Source: Rubrivivax sp.
Lineage (GTDB): Bacteria; Pseudomonadota; Gammaproteobacteria; Burkholderiales; Burkholderiaceae_C
Direction: 5' to 3'
Assembly (NCBI GenBank): GCA_030653385.1
Contig: JAURZM010000037.1
Coordinates: forward strand, 49,491 to 113,490
DNA: 64,000 nt
Shown: positions 19,647 through 29,100 of the stretch, piece after piece
Layout of the letters: every line of letters starts with the position of its first letter
Position numbering within the stretch: the stretch's first letter is position 1
Notes under the pieces: generated by a model
Told to the model about the DNA's origin: nothing
Database searches by the model: none
Seen by the model: the letters and a program-made list of their open reading frames with translations, nothing else
Translations under genes and position numbers: made by a program

Positions 19647-20804
19647 ATGACCCAGACATCGAAGCGCCGGCTGCTGCAGCTGGCCAGCTGGTCCACCCTG
19701 GCCGCCGCCGCGGCCCTGGTGGGCTGCGGCAAGAAGGAAGAAGCGCCGGCACCTGCTGCCGCTGCACCGGCTTCCGCCCCTGCGCCCAAGCCCGATCCGC
19801 TGAAGATCGCCTTTGCTTACGTCGGCCCGGTGGGCGACGGCGGCTGGACCTTCGCGCACGACAACGGCCGCAAGGCCATCGAAAAGGAGTTCGGCGACAA
19901 GGTGGTCACCAGCTTTGTCGAAAACGTGCCCGAAGCAGCCGACGCGGAACGGGTGTTCCGCGACCTGGTGGGCCAGGGCAACAAGCTGATCTTCGGCACC
20001 ACCTTCGGCTACATGGAACCGATGCTGAAAGTGGCCACCGACAGCGCCGACGTGAAGTTCGAACACGCCACCGGCTACAAGCAGGCGCCCAATATGCGCA
20101 CCTACGACAGCCGCACCTACGAAGGTGCCTACATGGCGGGTGTGATTGCCGGCAAGATGACCAAGAGCAACACGCTGGGCGTGGTGGGCTCGATCCCCAT
20201 CCCCGAGGTCATCCGCAACATCAACAGCTTCACGATGGGCGCGCAGAGCGTGAACCCGAAGGTCAAGACCAAGGTGGTCTGGGTCAATGAATGGTTTGCA
20301 CCGCCCAAGGAAACCGAAGCCGCGCAGAGCCTGATCAACGCTGGCGCCGACGTGCTGTTCCAGAACACCGACAGCTCGGCCGTGCTGAAGACCGCCGCGT
20401 CGAACAAGAAGCTGGCCTTCGGCTGGGACAGCGACATGAGCGCCTACGCACCCGAAGCGCACCTGGCCAGCGCCATCATCAACTGGGCCCCGTACTACCT
20501 GAAGGCCACGCGTGAGGCGCTGGAAGGCAAATGGCAAGGTGGCGGCGCGGTCTGGTGGGGCGTGAAGGAAGGTGCCATCGACCTCGTGTCCATCAACGAC
20601 ATGGTGCCGGCCGAAACCAAGGAACAGGTGGCCAAGATCAAGGCCGGCCTGGCCGACGGCAGCTTCGTCATCTGGAAGGGCCCGATCCTGGGTCAGAACG
20701 GCAAGGAAGTGCTGGCCAAGGACGTGGTCGCCGATGACAAGTTCCTGGGCGGACTGAACTTCTACGTCAAGGGTGTCGAAGGCAAGGTGCCGGCCGGCAA
20801 GTAA
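19647..20804 (+). CDS. BMP-family substrate-binding lipoprotein of the ABC importer
   Basis: The 385 residues start with a Tat/Sec-like signal (KRRLLQLASWSTLAAAAALVGC) whose lipobox LVGC marks a lipoprotein. A short Ala/Pro linker follows, then a BMP/PnrA-type binding fold (IAFAYVGPVGDGGWTF, FGTTFGYMEPM, ADVLFQNTDS). PnrA-like receptors bind purine nucleosides, while some homologues near deaminases bind bases. The gene has its own good ribosome-binding site (AGGAGAGAG) after a 69-base gap, so extra expression from a local promoter is possible. A strong terminator follows. Confidence 0.93.
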   Translation: MTQTSKRRLLQLASWSTLAAAAALVGCGKKEEAPAPAAAAPASAPAPKPDPLKIAFAYVGPVGDGGWTFAHDNGRKAIEKEFGDKVVTSFVENVPEAADAERVFRDLVGQGNKLIFGTTFGYMEPMLKVATDSADVKFEHATGYKQAPNMRTYDSRTYEGAYMAGVIAGKMTKSNTLGVVGSIPIPEVIRNINSFTMGAQSVNPKVKTKVVWVNEWFAPPKETEAAQSLINAGADVLFQNTDSSAVLKTAASNKKLAFGWDSDMSAYAPEAHLASAIINWAPYYLKATREALEGKWQGGGAVWWGVKEGAIDLVSINDMVPAETKEQVAKIKAGLADGSFVIWKGPILGQNGKEVLAKDVVADDKFLGGLNFYVKGVEGKVPAGK

Positions 20805-20824
20805 ACGCAGCTGCCCGCCACCCG

Positions 20825-20861
20825 AACGCCGCCGTGGTTTTGCCCGGCGGCGTTTTCTTTT
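20825..20861 (+). terminator. intrinsic terminator of the guaD-importer operon
   Basis: AACGCCGCC (20825-20833) pairs perfectly with GGCGGCGTT (20846-20854) and is followed by TTCTTTT. It lies 20 bases after the binding-protein stop. Confidence 0.88.
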
Positions 20862-20938
20862 CCAGGTGCGCAGTCGCACAGACAGAACGGGCCCCAGCGG
20901 CCAGGCTTCAGGTCCGGTTCCGATCCAAAAGGACAACC

Positions 20939-21265
20939 ATGACCTCGACCTTTCAAGCAGCCGCCTTCTGCCTGGCCGCCCTTGCGCTGACGGCCTGCGA
21001 CAAAAAACCTGCCGACCCACCCCTGCCGCAAGTGACAGCGGCTCCGGCACAGGGCGCCACCGCCGGCATCGCGTCCGACCCCTCGGTGCCCGACGCTGCG
21101 GCCGTCTTCCCGGCGTCTGCTGCCAGCCAGCCCGCTGTCACGGCAGGCCGCGAGAACAAGTCGATCAGCGCCTCGCAGGAGTCAACCGCGATGCCCTTGC
21201 CGGGACAGAACAACGACCACTCGGCGCCGCTGATCCCGGCCAAGCCGGCAAGCAGCTCCCGATGA
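20939..21265 (+). CDS. small putative lipoprotein
   Basis: The ATG at 20939 follows AAAAGGA and gives 108 residues. A hydrophobic signal (FQAAAFCLAALALTAC) ends in the lipobox LTAC followed by DKK, an outer-membrane-type sorting context. The mature part is low complexity (Pro, Ala, Ser) without a recognisable domain. It ends 31 bases before the next small gene and may be co-transcribed with it. The function is unknown. Confidence 0.65.
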   Translation: MTSTFQAAAFCLAALALTACDKKPADPPLPQVTAAPAQGATAGIASDPSVPDAAAVFPASAASQPAVTAGRENKSISASQESTAMPLPGQNNDHSAPLIPAKPASSSR

Positions 21266-21296
21266 ATGCGGGCGACGCACACCCGGAGGTTTGCGC

Positions 21297-21638
21297 ATGA
21301 CCGCCAAAACCGACAAGCCCAAGACCCGGGTGCCGCCGAAACTGGCAGCCGAAAAACTGTCCCGTGCCGCGCACGCCCGTGGCCCGGATGCCGACAACGC
21401 CATCGAAGGCGGCCCGACCAAGCCGCTGGGCCGCAATCTGTCCTTGCCGCACGAACGTGACGAATTCAGCCAGGCGACGGCGGCCGAACCCGACCCGGTG
21501 ATCGTGCAGGCCAAACGCGACATCGACGCCGGCATGGTCGACACCGACATGCGGGTCACACCCGGGCTCGATGCCCAGCGTCGTGCCCAACTCGTGCCCG
21601 GGCCTGGCGGCAAACCACCGGCTTCACGCAGCCGGTAA
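21297..21638 (+). CDS. small hydrophilic hypothetical protein
   Basis: The start is ATG 21297 behind a clear GGAGG (21285-21289). The 113 residues are rich in Lys, Pro, Arg and Asp with no membrane segment and no known motif. The C-terminus is Gly/Pro/Ser/Arg-rich, which suggests a largely disordered protein. The codon use is typical of the region, which supports it being real. Confidence 0.6.
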   Translation: MTAKTDKPKTRVPPKLAAEKLSRAAHARGPDADNAIEGGPTKPLGRNLSLPHERDEFSQATAAEPDPVIVQAKRDIDAGMVDTDMRVTPGLDAQRRAQLVPGPGGKPPASRSR

Positions 21639-21684
21639 CGGCCTGACGCCCCGGCCCGCTGGCCGGCGCCCGGCGGACCTGCAC

Positions 21685-22878
21685 TCAGGCCGTGCCTGCG
21701 CCCGGCAGGGTCAGGAAAAACCGCACCATCTCTGCCGATGCGTCGGGGCCCTTGGTGTCGGTGTGTGTGCCCTCGGGACTGCCGCCCGACCAGGCGTGGC
21801 CGGCGCCGTGCAAGGTCCAGCATTCGATGTGCGCCTGACCCGCTGCATCGGTGTGAACCGTGCGGCTGACGCTCCTGCCCCCGGCGGCTGTGTTGCGCTG
21901 CGTGTCCACCTGCAGCTTCTGCACGCCCTGCGTGGCGTACGCGGCGCTGGCCTGCCTGGCGATCTCGGTGCCGTTGCTGTGTTGCACGGTGTGGTCGCGG
22001 TCACCGTGGAAAACGATGGTGGGCACCGGCCGCGTCAGGCCGCCTCGTTTGCCGGAAGCCGTGCCGGCCAGTCCGCTGACTTGGCCTGCTTTGCCGCGGC
22101 CGCCTTTCATGGCGGCCAGCGCGGAAGGCACATCGTGGGCGCTGCCGTAGGGCAGGCCGGAATGTGCACCGACGCCGGCAAACAACTCAGGATGGGTTTC
22201 GCCCAGGATCACGGCCATGGCCGCGCCTGCCGACAAACCCGCCACGAAGATGCGGCGAGCGTCGGCGCCGTGGCGGGCGACCACCTCGTGCACGATGCCG
22301 GCAATCAGCGCCGGCTCGCCAGCGCCACGTGCCTGGTCCTGCGGCTTGAACCAGTTCCAGCAGCGCGACGCATTGGCCTGTGCGGGCTGTTCGGGGTAGA
22401 CGACCAGAAAGCCGTGTTTGTCGGCCAGGCGGTTCATCTGCGTGCCGGCGGCGAAGTCGTCGGCGGTCTGCGTGCAGCCGTGCAGCATCACCACCACTGG
22501 CGGCGGAACGTCGCTGCGGCGCAAGGGCACGTAGACCTTGTATTTCACCTGGCTCGTGGGCTTGCCGAAGGCATGGGTGTCGAAGCTGCCGGGCGCACCG
22601 GCGGGGCGGGCGGACGGCCCGGGCTGCGACCCCGATGGCGCAAACGTTTCGGTTTGCACCTCGTGCACGGCGACATCGATGACATCTCCTTCGGACACAT
22701 CAGTGGCCGATGGGCCCGCCAGGCCCGCCGTGGCCAGCGAGCGACGGATGGTCTCGGTCACGCCGTGCATCGGGCCGGAACTCGGGTCCAGCCCGGCCGA
22801 CACCAGTGCCTGCCGGATGGTTGCCTGGATGGCCAGGGCGTCGAAGTTGGGTGCGCGGGCATTGAAGGGGCTTTTCAT
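21685..22878 (-). CDS. PHB-depolymerase-family esterase
   Basis: The 397 residues contain an alpha/beta-hydrolase of the PHB depolymerase family from about residue 110. The oxyanion strand is VVVMLHGCTQTADDFA, the nucleophile elbow is GLSAGAAM, an Asp-bearing strand is near IVFHGDRDHTV, and a C-terminal His is in HGAGHAWSGG. No signal peptide precedes it; the first 100 residues are polar, and related intracellular esterases look the same. It probably hydrolyses short polyester or acyl esters. The RHH gene lies upstream on the same strand, 29 bases away, and is likely in the same transcript. Confidence 0.87.
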   Translation of the reverse strand: MKSPFNARAPNFDALAIQATIRQALVSAGLDPSSGPMHGVTETIRRSLATAGLAGPSATDVSEGDVIDVAVHEVQTETFAPSGSQPGPSARPAGAPGSFDTHAFGKPTSQVKYKVYVPLRRSDVPPPVVVMLHGCTQTADDFAAGTQMNRLADKHGFLVVYPEQPAQANASRCWNWFKPQDQARGAGEPALIAGIVHEVVARHGADARRIFVAGLSAGAAMAVILGETHPELFAGVGAHSGLPYGSAHDVPSALAAMKGGRGKAGQVSGLAGTASGKRGGLTRPVPTIVFHGDRDHTVQHSNGTEIARQASAAYATQGVQKLQVDTQRNTAAGGRSVSRTVHTDAAGQAHIECWTLHGAGHAWSGGSPEGTHTDTKGPDASAEMVRFFLTLPGAGTA

Positions 22879-22907
22879 GTCGGTTCTCTCGAAGTCAGAA
22901 AGAGGGG

Positions 22908-23333
22908 TCAGTGGATGCGGCTTGACAGCGCCCGCCGCACCGCAGGGCTGGCCTGCAGCGCACCGAGCACGGTCACGGATTCGATGGCCGCCAGGGCCAG
23001 TTCGGGGGTCACGTCGTCGGCGATGCGGGCCAGCCCGACCACCTGAATCTGCAGCCGCTGGCCCGCCGCCACCGCACGCTCCAGGTCAAGGCGGCCGTAG
23101 TGCTGCAGCCCCACGGTCAGCGTGCGGCGGGCCACGGTCTGTTTCACGGCGTCGGCGTGCAGCGCCAACTGGTTGCGCAGCGCGGTTCGGATGAGGTCGG
23201 ACCGGTTGGAATAAAAGCCTTCCTGCACCAGCAGGTCGACCTGACCGAGGTCGACCACGCCCACGTTGACGGTCATCTTTTCTGTTTCACCGGCCCGTGG
23301 GCGGGTCTCCAGCGCCGTGTTTCTTTGGATCAT
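22908..23333 (-). CDS. ribbon-helix-helix (CopG-like) transcriptional regulator
   Basis: The 141 residues from ATG 23333 begin with a polar tail. A ribbon-helix-helix pattern follows: MTVNVGVVDLGQVDLLVQEG as the strand and first helix, then YSNRSDLIRTALRNQL as the second helix with the N-cap SNRSD. A start at 23276 would remove the tail. The C-terminal half (RRTLTVGLQHYGRLDLERAV and onward) probably mediates oligomerisation or signal sensing. Two inverted repeats sit just upstream of its start, which suggests autoregulation together with the esterase gene downstream. Confidence 0.75.
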   Translation of the reverse strand: MIQRNTALETRPRAGETEKMTVNVGVVDLGQVDLLVQEGFYSNRSDLIRTALRNQLALHADAVKQTVARRTLTVGLQHYGRLDLERAVAAGQRLQIQVVGLARIADDVTPELALAAIESVTVLGALQASPAVRRALSSRIH

Positions 23334-23342
23334 GCCATCCAC

Positions 23343-23379
23343 CTGGATTCCATTTGGAATCTGATTGGAGCATATCCAG
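23343..23379. promoter_or_regulatory. operator-like pair of inverted repeats upstream of the RHH gene
   Basis: A perfect dyad ATTCCA-TT-TGGAAT lies at 23347-23360. A second dyad TGGA-GCATA-TCCA lies at 23366-23378. Both are nested inside an outer pair CTGGAT (23343-23348) and ATCCAG (23374-23379). The AT-rich block is 10-46 bases before the RHH start codon. RHH dimers typically bind adjacent short repeats cooperatively. The rest of 23380-23614 shows no gene or clear promoter. Confidence 0.55.
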
Positions 23380-23614
23380 TGGGTCGGTCCGTGCCGTGCG
23401 GCCGAAGACCCTTGCGCCGACACAGCCGGTCAAAGCGCACCTGCCATGTCGACTGCGTGGACGTCCCCCCTGTCGGCGCATGGGCCGGCAGGCGCCGGTC
23501 ACGTTCGTAAACGCACAGACCCGGCGGGATCGCGAACCTACTGTGACCCCACTCGACGCACACGAGCCGCTGGGACTCCAGGCGTCCGATGCGTCCGCGA
23601 CAACAGGAGCTTCA

Positions 23615-23818
23615 ATGATCCTTTCCAGCAACACCCTGGCCGACGACCCGGCTCATCGGGGGCCGGCATCAACCACGGCATGGGCCACGACCACAGCAGC
23701 GGCCGCGCTGTCGTTGATCCTGCTCATCCTGGGCGTTGGCCTGGGCCTGTCATCGGTATCGCCGTGGGCGCCCCGCGACACCGCACAGGCCGACACGGCT
23801 CGCCGATCATCATTTTGA
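23615..23818 (+). CDS. small single-pass membrane protein, hypothetical
   Basis: ATG 23615 is preceded by ACAGGAGC, a strong ribosome-binding site with good spacing. The 67 residues hold one long hydrophobic segment (ALSLILLILGVGLGL) between polar ends, the C-terminal end being Asp/Ala/Arg-rich. Nothing identifies a function. It is 57 bases upstream of the hemerythrin gene and may share its transcript. Confidence 0.5.
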   Translation: MILSSNTLADDPAHRGPASTTAWATTTAAAALSLILLILGVGLGLSSVSPWAPRDTAQADTARRSSF

Positions 23819-23875
23819 TCGCCATCTTTTTCTGAGCCTCGGCTCACCCGCCCCGACCGTCAACAAGGACACACC

Positions 23876-24373
23876 ATGACCACCACCGCCAAGACCGCCA
23901 GCAAGACCACCGCATCGCACAAGACCGCGCCCGCCAAGGACGCCATCGCCCTGCTCAAGGCCGACCACGAGGCCGTGAGCCAGTTGTTTGCCGAATACGA
24001 AAAGACCCGCTCGGCCAGTAACAAGGAAGCCCTGGTCGCCGAAATCTGCACCGCCTTGAGCGTGCACGCCCAGATCGAAGAAGAGATCTTCTACCCGGCA
24101 GTCAAGGCCACGCTGAAGGACAAGCTGCTGGTGCCGGAAGCCACGGTGGAACACGCCGGCATCAAGGACCTGATCGCACAGCTCGAAGGCGTCAAGCCCG
24201 ATGGCGAGATGTACGACGCCAGGGTCAAGGTGCTGTCCGAGTACGTCAAGCACCACGTCAAGGAAGAACAGACCGAGATGTTCCCGAAGGCCAAGGCTTC
24301 GTCGCTGGACATGGTCGAGCTCGGTGAACAGCTGGAAGCCCGAAAGGCCGAACTGATGGCCGAACACGCCTGA
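23876..24373 (+). CDS. hemerythrin HHE-domain protein
   Basis: The 165 residues begin with a Lys/Thr/Ala-rich tail of about 20 residues. A four-helix hemerythrin-like domain follows: KADHEAVSQLF (first His), SVHAQIEEEIFYPAV (HxxxE), VEHAGIKDLI (His) and YVKHHVKEEQTEMFP (HHxxxE). These residues form a di-iron site that binds oxygen or nitric oxide, or stores iron, in the cytoplasm. The ATG follows AAGGACACACC. The role here (oxygen sensing or stress defence) cannot be fixed. Confidence 0.9.
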   Translation: MTTTAKTASKTTASHKTAPAKDAIALLKADHEAVSQLFAEYEKTRSASNKEALVAEICTALSVHAQIEEEIFYPAVKATLKDKLLVPEATVEHAGIKDLIAQLEGVKPDGEMYDARVKVLSEYVKHHVKEEQTEMFPKAKASSLDMVELGEQLEARKAELMAEHA

Positions 24374-24399
24374 GTCCGAGCCTGGCCGCGCGCATCACC

Positions 24400-24831
24400 C
24401 GCAGGTGAGGCGCCGGCCAGCGCTGCGGTTTTTTGTGCAGAACGTGGACAAGCCGAACCACGGCCGCCGCCAGTGGCCAGCCGGCCAAGGCCTTCGCCGC
24501 GCAGATGATCACCGTCTGGTGCACGAGGTAGACCGGGAACACCGCTTCGCTCAGCGGCGCTCGCCAGCGGTGGTCGTGGTTCAGGCGGCGGTGCGCGAAT
24601 CCCAGCACCGCGACGCAACGGCAGCCGCAGGCGCAGGGATCTCTCGCGCAGCAAACTCCGTGGCCGCTGCTGCAGCATCCAGGCCGTTGTCGCGCCCGAC
24701 AGCAGGAACAGCAAGCCCATGCGCCAGGGGTTGGACAGGCGCATCAGCGGTTCGAGCGCCGTCGAAAGCAGCCCAGCTTTGCTGCCTGTGAATGACGATT
24801 TGTTCAGCACTTCCCTGACCGCCCTGCGCAA
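24400..24831 (-). pseudogene. remnant of an acyltransferase-3-family membrane protein
   Basis: Two conserved pieces of an acyltransferase-3 (OafA/OpgC-like) protein survive in different frames. The frame entering at 24831 reads EPLMRLSNPWRMGLLFLLSG and RPRSLLRERSLRL, the normal N-terminal third. After about 24610 another frame reads HRWRAPLSEAVFPVYLVHQT, the normal C-terminal end. The start of the gene, roughly 200 middle residues and the frame are missing. Such proteins transfer acyl groups to extracytoplasmic sugars; this copy must be inactive. The boundaries are approximate. Confidence 0.65.
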
Positions 24832-24843
24832 TCGGACTGGGGC

Positions 24844-25803
24844 CTAACTGGGAAAAATCCGCTCGTGCGGCGGTCGCTGTCGAATCTGTGAACTCGCCAG
24901 AGCGCGCTTCACCGCAAAGGCTGCCGCAGAAGTGCTGCGAAGCCCAGCGCGGACGCTGGGCACGCCCTGATCGTCTATGAACATGGCTACCACTGGTTTG
25001 TCGGCCCTCTCGGTTTGCCGGACGACGATGCAGACCTCTCGGTTGATCAGTTCGACCATCGTGCCTGCCGGATAGAGTCCAAGGGATTTGAGCAGCGCGG
25101 CACCGAGCATGTCGGGCGTCTTACCCGAAAGACAAACTTCACGAGCCGCCCAAAGCGGCGATGTCGGGCTTCTTGCTCCGCGCCGACTGAGCTTTGCGGT
25201 GAACATGTCAGCCCGCCGCAGCGCTGCAGCAAGACGAACAGGGGCCGCCCAAGACTCGACTCCACCTTCAGGCGGCAACTTGTGGTGAAGGCGGACAACT
25301 TCGACGCAGACATCTCCTGCAAGGCTCGTTGTCGCGAGGACCGCCGCCGAGTCCTCTGCATGCCTGTCGATGGCAGCCTTGTCGGAGGGCTCAGGGCGTC
25401 GTTCCGTTGTCGCCAGCCTGTTTTGTATTTGCGTCATGCTGGCGTTCATCGTCAGGGCAGCCAGTTCGATGCTTCTCAGGTCGGCCTGCCCCCAATCCAG
25501 CCTTTGAGCCATAAGACGCGCCACCACAAAAGCGAACAGTGCGTGGCGGCTGCTGTAATGATCGACCGCCACGCGGGCGTCCGAGACCAAGTGATAGAGG
25601 GTTGTCTCTGGCGCTCTATCGTGAGTTTCAATGGCGGCCTGCTGCAAGGTCAGAACCGGACCAGCGTCATTTTCCGAACAAAGCGAGCGAACAGCCGAAG
25701 CATGGAGACGCGTCAGGGCCTCCCATCTATCGCGTGTTTCGCTATAGCCCATCGAGCCAGGCTGCGAAGGTTGTGCTTTCATGGGTACATCGATAGGCAT
25801 CCC
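24844..25803 (-). CDS. degenerate HD-GYP-like (metal-dependent phosphohydrolase-like) protein
   Basis: About 319 residues from a start near 25803; an ATG at 25785 is equally likely. The helical core resembles HD-GYP/HDOD proteins: YSSRHALFAFVVARLMAQ, then AALTMNASM where active enzymes have the HD-GK box, HAEDSAAVL, and LRRADMFTAKL. A C-terminal strand-rich segment follows (GLYPAGTMVELINREVCIVV). The missing HD pair means it probably does not cleave cyclic di-GMP; it may bind it or act as a scaffold. It is divergent from the giant repeat gene, 359 bases apart. Confidence 0.6.
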   Translation of the reverse strand, partial: GMPIDVPMKAQPSQPGSMGYSETRDRWEALTRLHASAVRSLCSENDAGPVLTLQQAAIETHDRAPETTLYHLVSDARVAVDHYSSRHALFAFVVARLMAQRLDWGQADLRSIELAALTMNASMTQIQNRLATTERRPEPSDKAAIDRHAEDSAAVLATTSLAGDVCVEVVRLHHKLPPEGGVESWAAPVRLAAALRRADMFTAKLSRRGARSPTSPLWAAREVCLSGKTPDMLGAALLKSLGLYPAGTMVELINREVCIVVRQTERADKPVVAMFIDDQGVPSVRAGLRSTSAAAFAVKRALASSQIRQRPPHERIFPS

Positions 25804-26162
25804 GGCGTTTTCGACCGCTGAGGCGGCCACTTGAGAAAACGTTGAACTTCGGGCCTTCGTCACCCAGCACCACTGGCCAGGGTGCATGCGCGTAGCTGTC
25901 GCCCAGCTGCGCCCGCGCGTCAGCAGCATCAGCGCGCAGCAGCCGGCCCAGGCCCAGCCCCCGTGGCCAACGCCAGCGCTGGCGCACCACCGACGGTCCA
26001 GAGCGGCCGAGCGCGTGAACAGGTCCGGTTTCGGGGTCCATTTCCCCCGGGCTCTCAAGTTGTATCCCGCCGCCTCCGATATCCCGACGACATGAACCGG
26101 GAACCGGCGTGACTGCGCGTGCAGTCAGCCTAGACCCCGGGACGCCGAGAAGGACTGATTCC
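25804..26162. other. intergenic region upstream of the giant repeat gene
   Basis: This 359-base gap separates two divergent genes. It holds the ribosome-binding site of the giant gene (AGAAGGA at 26148-26154, 8 bases before ATG). No convincing sigma70, sigma54 or flagellar-type promoter was found. The region is as GC-rich as the coding sequence, except for a slightly AT-richer patch near 26058-26095, and carries no credible gene. Confidence 0.5.
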
Positions 26163-29100
26163 ATGGCCACCAACATCCCGAACCTGACCACGTCACAGAT
26201 CGCCGTGATGACAACGACTGCCATTGCAGCGTTGACCACCGAAGACTGGCGGGCCTTCAGCGCAGAGCAGATCGCGGCGCTCACGGTGGGACAGGTGTCG
26301 GCCATTTCAACCAGCGGGCTTCGCTCGCTGAGCACGACCATGATTGCGGCTTTCGAGACGCAGGACATGGCCGCCTTCTCGGCCAGCCAGGCCCAGGCCC
26401 TGGGCACCGGGGGTATCCGGGCGCTGACCACCGCACAGGTGGGCGCACTCACTTCGGTGCAGATCGGCGCGCTGACCACCGCACAGGTGCGGGCGATGGA
26501 AACCGCCGACATCGCGATGATCAGCACCAGCTCGATCAGCGCCATGAACCAGGGCCAGATCGCGGCCATGGCCACCGCCCAGGTCGTGGCGCTGCGTGAT
26601 TCACAGGTCGCCGCGCTGACGACCACCCAGCTTCGCGCGCTGACCACCGGCCAGTTCGTGGCCCTGTCGTCGGCCGACCTGGCCGGCCTGTCGTCGACGC
26701 AGATCGGATCGCTGACCACCGCGCAACTGCGCGCCATGACCACCGCCAGCCTGCTGGGCATCGACTCGGCCGACATGGCCGCCATCGGCACCACGGGCGT
26801 GCAGGCGCTGAGCAACCAGCAGGTGGCTTCGCTGACCGGCGCGCAGGTGCAGGGCCTGACGGCCCAGCAAGTCGGCGCGATGTCGACCGCACAGGTGGGC
26901 AGCCTGGGCACGACCCAGACCGCCGCGCTGCAAACTGCCGACCTGGCTGCGATGTCGACGGCACAAGTGCGTGCGCTGTCCACTGCCGGCATCTCGGCGT
27001 TGGAAAGCGCCGCGCTGCAGGCGCTGAGCAGCGCCCAGGTGGTGTCGCTGAGCACGGCCCAGGTGCGTGCGCTGGCCGCCGATGCCATCGGTGGCCTCGA
27101 CACCGGTGACGTGCGGGCCATGAGCACGGCACAGGTCCGCCAGCTCAGTGCAGACCAGGTGGCTGCGCTGGAAACCAACCAGGTGGCCGCACTCGGCACC
27201 AACCAGATGGCCGCCTTGGGCACCTCGCAGATCCGCGGCCTGGAAACGGCCGACTTGGCGGTGCTCAGCACCAGCCAGCTGGGTGCGCTGAGCACCGGCC
27301 AGGTGGCGGCGCTGGGCTCGGCGCAGGTCGAAGGCCTGAGCACCAGCCAGCTGGTGAGCCTGAACACGGCGCAGATCGCCGCGCTGTCCACCGGGGCCGT
27401 GGCCGCGCTGAGCGCCGACGACCTGAATGCCCTGGGCACCGCCCAGGTGGCCGCACTGCGCAGCTCGCAGCTGGCCGCGCTGAGCACCACCACGCTAGCC
27501 GCACTGGACACCACGGCCGTGGCCGCGCTGACCACCGCCCAGCTGAATTCGCTGAGCACCGCTGACTTCGCGGCCTTTGGCACCGCCCAACTGGCCAGCC
27601 TGAGCACGGCGCAGATCGCCGGCCTGGCCACGCGCCACATCGCCACACTGGACAGCAGCGAACTGTCCGCCCTGGGCACCGCGCAGTTTGCCGCTTTCAC
27701 GACCGCCCAGGTTTCGCGTTTCAGCACCGCGCAGGTCGCCGGCCTGGACACCGACGACATGGCCGCGCTCGGCACGGCCCAGATCCGGTCGCTGGGCAGC
27801 GCCGCCATTGCCGCGCTGGAAACCGACAACGTCGCCGCGCTCACCACGCGCCAGATCGCCGCGCTCAGCACCGGCCAGGTGGCCGCGTTGGAAACCGCCG
27901 ACGTGGCGCAGCTCGGCACCAGCCAGCTGGCTGCCATGGGCACGGCGCAGATCCGCGCGCTGGGCACGGCGCAGCTCGATGCGATGGACGACACGCAGGT
28001 CGGCTCGCTGAGTTCGAGCCAGGTGCGTGCGCTCAGCAGCTCGCAAGTGGCGGCGCTGGACAACCTGACGAGCAGCCAGCTCGATGTGCTGAGCACCGGC
28101 CAGCTGGCCGCGCTGGGCACGGCCCAGATCGCGGTGCTGAGCAGTGCCGACCTGGCGGTGATGGACACGGCGCAGATCCGCGCACTGTCCACCGCTTCGA
28201 TTGCGGCGCTGGACAACACCCAGATCGCAGCGCTGAGCACGGCCCAGGTGGCCGCGCTGTCCAGCAGCCAGGTGCGGGCCATCGAAACCAGTGACATTGC
28301 GGCCATGGACAGCGGCGACGTCGCCGCCTTCACGACCGGCCAGATCCAGGCGCTGCGCACGGCGCAGATCGACGCGCTGGACGCCAACCAGCTGGGTGCG
28401 ATGACCACCGCGCAACTGCGTGCGCTGACCACCGGGCAGCTGACGGCGCTGAACAGCACCGACTTCAACGACCTGTCCAGCACCCAGCTGGCCGCGCTGA
28501 GCACGGGCCAGATTGCCAGCCTGACGAGCACCCAGGTCTCGGGCTTCGACAGCGACAGCCTGGGTGCGCTGACCAGCAACCAGCTGCGTGCGCTGAGCAC
28601 CGCGGCCATCGCCGGCCTGGACGCCGCCGACCTGCAGGCGCTGACCACGGCACAGGTGCGCCAGCTCACCGCTGCGCAAGTGGCTGCCATCGAAACCGCC
28701 GACCTGGTGGCCATGGAAACCGCCGACCTGGCGGCCTTCAGCACCGGCCAGATGCGTGCGCTGACGACAACCCAGCTCGACGCGCTGGGCACGACCGAAA
28801 TTGCCGCCTTCGACACGGCGCAGATCCGCGCGCTGACCACTTCGCAGCTGTCGGTGCTGGACGGCCTGACCTCGACCCAGCTGGCCGCGCTGAGCACCGG
28901 CCAGCTGCCCGGCCTGAGTGCCGGCCAGGTGGGTGACCTCAGCACCACCGACCTGGTGGCCATGACCACCGCGCAACTGCGCTCGCTGAGCACCAGCGCC
29001 ATCGCCGCGCTGGACACCGGCGCGTTGGACGCCCTGAGCACGGCCCAGTTCAATGCCCTGCGCAGTGCACAGATCGCGGCGCTGACACCCACGCAGTTGG

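Noticed and set aside
25804..26162. A sigma54-like GG...GC pair near 25870 upstream of the giant gene.
   Set aside because: The GG and GC elements are 7 bases apart instead of the required 10, and the context does not fit.
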